DNA of 64,000 bases from the NCBI GenBank assembly GCA_016859345.1, contig CM029121.1, positions 27,043,027 through 27,107,026 on the forward strand, written 5' to 3'. This DNA is from Istiophorus platypterus (Eukaryota; Chordata; Actinopteri; Istiophoriformes; Istiophoridae). A program made the translations under genes and the position numbers. The first letter of the stretch is position 1, and each line of letters opens with the position of its first letter. This document shows positions 60,097-64,000 of the stretch, in pieces. Under the pieces are notes generated by a model. The model saw nothing but the letters and a program-made list of their open reading frames with translations, ran no database searches and was not told the origin of the DNA.

Positions 60097-60296
60097 ATGC
60101 TGGACCCGTCCTCCAGCGAGGACACCGGCGGGGAGTCCGACCCAGAAGTTCTCCAGGAGGAGGCTCCGACGAAACCGGCGGGGAAGCGAGGGGACGAGGC
60201 GGGCGGCGGCGGCGGCGGCGGCCGGGCGGGCGGCCGGCAGCAGCCGCGGAGGCAGCCGCCGCCGCCGCAGCCGCAGCCGCCGCGGCAGCGGCAGCA
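60097..60296 (+). CDS. cadps2: cadps2 first coding exon, copy 1 (partial)
   Basis: CADPS2 (CAPS2) is a cytosolic calcium-dependent activator that primes dense-core vesicles. The frame opens MLDPSSSEDTGGESDPEVLQ; MLDPSSSE is the distinctive start of vertebrate CADPS2, and the place next to SLC13A1 agrees with synteny. It continues EEAPTKPAGKRGDEAGGGGG and then GRAGGRQQPRRQPPPPQPQP before entering a GGC run of about 380 bp. The part of exon 1 that should follow (the conserved region before the C2/PH/MUN domains) is not in the window. Copy 1 differs from the other two in having mixed sequence between a short and a long GGC run, so it may be the closest to the true exon. The frame through the GGC run is not a credible protein. 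Confidence 0.7.
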
Positions 60297-60679
<383 letters not shown>

Positions 60680-60899
60680 CGCGCGCTTCCATTCCGACAC
60701 ATCCTCCCTGCCGCGACGGAGCGAGGCGCGCGCCGACGACCTCCGCCCCGCCCCCCGACGGAGCTGTCGGGTCGCCTTTCCAAACGCACCCCCACGGCCG
60801 CAGGGCAGGACGCTCGCGCCACGTCGACTGAAACTAACTCACTGACACACACCTGTTCCTCCCGGTCCGGAACCGGAACCGGAGCCGACGCCGACAGCC

Positions 60900-61004
60900 A
60901 TGCTGGACCCGTCCTCCAGCGAGGACACCGGCGGGGAGTCCGACCCAGAAGTTCTCCAGGAGGAGGCTCCGACGAAACCGGCGGGGAAGCGAGGGGACGA
61001 GGCG

Positions 61005-61005
<1 letters not shown>
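60900..61005 (+). pseudogene. cadps2 first coding exon, copy 2 (duplicate)
   Basis: Exact-looking repeat of the copy 1 start through KRGDEAGGG, with its own 5' leader (60678-60899). After about 20 GGC units the frame runs into another copy of the 5' leader and stops at 61218-61220, so it cannot be a working exon as assembled. Confidence 0.7.
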
Positions 61006-61066
<61 letters not shown>

Positions 61067-61067
61067 G
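61006..61067 (+). repeat. (GGC)n tract of copy 2
   Basis: About 20 GGC units between cadps2 exon 1 copy 2 and the third copy of the 5' leader. Confidence 0.9.
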
Positions 61068-61288
61068 CGCGCGCTTCCATTCCGACACATCCCTCCCCGC
61101 CGCGACGGAGCAAGGCGCGCGCCGACGACCTCCGCCCCGCCCCCCGACGGAGCTGTCGGGTCGCCTTTCCAAACGCACCCCCACGGCCGCAGGGCAGGAC
61201 GCTCGCGCCACGTCGACTGAAACTAACTCACTGACACACACCTGTTCCTCCCGGTCCGGAACCGGAACCGGAGCCGACGCCGACAGCC

Positions 61289-61510
<222 letters not shown>

Positions 61511-61547
61511 CGCGCGCTTCCATTCCGACACATCCTCCCTGCCGCGA

Positions 61548-64000
<2,453 letters not shown>

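Overview
The window is vertebrate nuclear DNA, almost certainly from a ray-finned (percomorph-like) fish. The genes are split by GT-AG introns, intergenic DNA is AT-rich with many CA/GT microsatellites and fish-type interspersed repeats, and the gene order matches the conserved vertebrate block that in human lies on 7q31 (CADPS2 - SLC13A1 - IQUB - ASB15 - LMOD2). I rebuilt exon structures by hand from splice consensus, reading phase and family similarity. Every joined CDS closes in frame, at lengths close to those of the human proteins. No prokaryotic, viral or CRISPR content is seen.

Layout: (1) 368-4880, minus strand: lmod2 (leiomodin-2, 3 exons). (2) 9010-15170, minus: an ASB15-like ankyrin/SOCS-box gene, copy A (9 coding exons plus a probable 5' UTR exon, with a TATA box that is also a MEF2 site). 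(3) 16745-22795, minus: a second ASB15-like gene, copy B, with the same exon plan, so the two are a tandem duplication. (4) 22.8-26.6 kb: gene-poor, ending in a minisatellite and a CpG-rich promoter with an RFX X-box. (5) 26952-39727, plus: iqub (14 coding exons, 790 aa). (6) 39.8-44.9 kb: repeat-rich spacer. (7) 44946-57120, plus: slc13a1 (15 exons, 592 aa), a sodium/sulfate-type transporter. (8) 59.8-61.7 kb: CpG island with the first coding exon of cadps2, present three times and broken by long GGC tracts. (9) 62088-63405: a 1.3-kb nearly pure CA repeat.

The genes form no pathway; they are neighbours by conserved synteny. lmod2 and the asb15 pair are expected to be muscle genes (thin-filament assembly; ubiquitin-ligase substrate receptors). 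iqub belongs to motile cilia and sperm flagella, which fits the X-box. slc13a1 is an epithelial anion transporter. cadps2 is a dense-core-vesicle priming factor.

The most interesting signals are: a 193-bp tract with only two mismatches between the otherwise diverged ASB15 copies (probable gene conversion); loss of the BC-box cysteine in copy A; a changed first SNT motif (QNT) in the transporter; an iqub intron-1 tandem repeat that copies the splice donor; and the triplicated, GGC-expanded cadps2 exon 1. I found no wholly new biological system.
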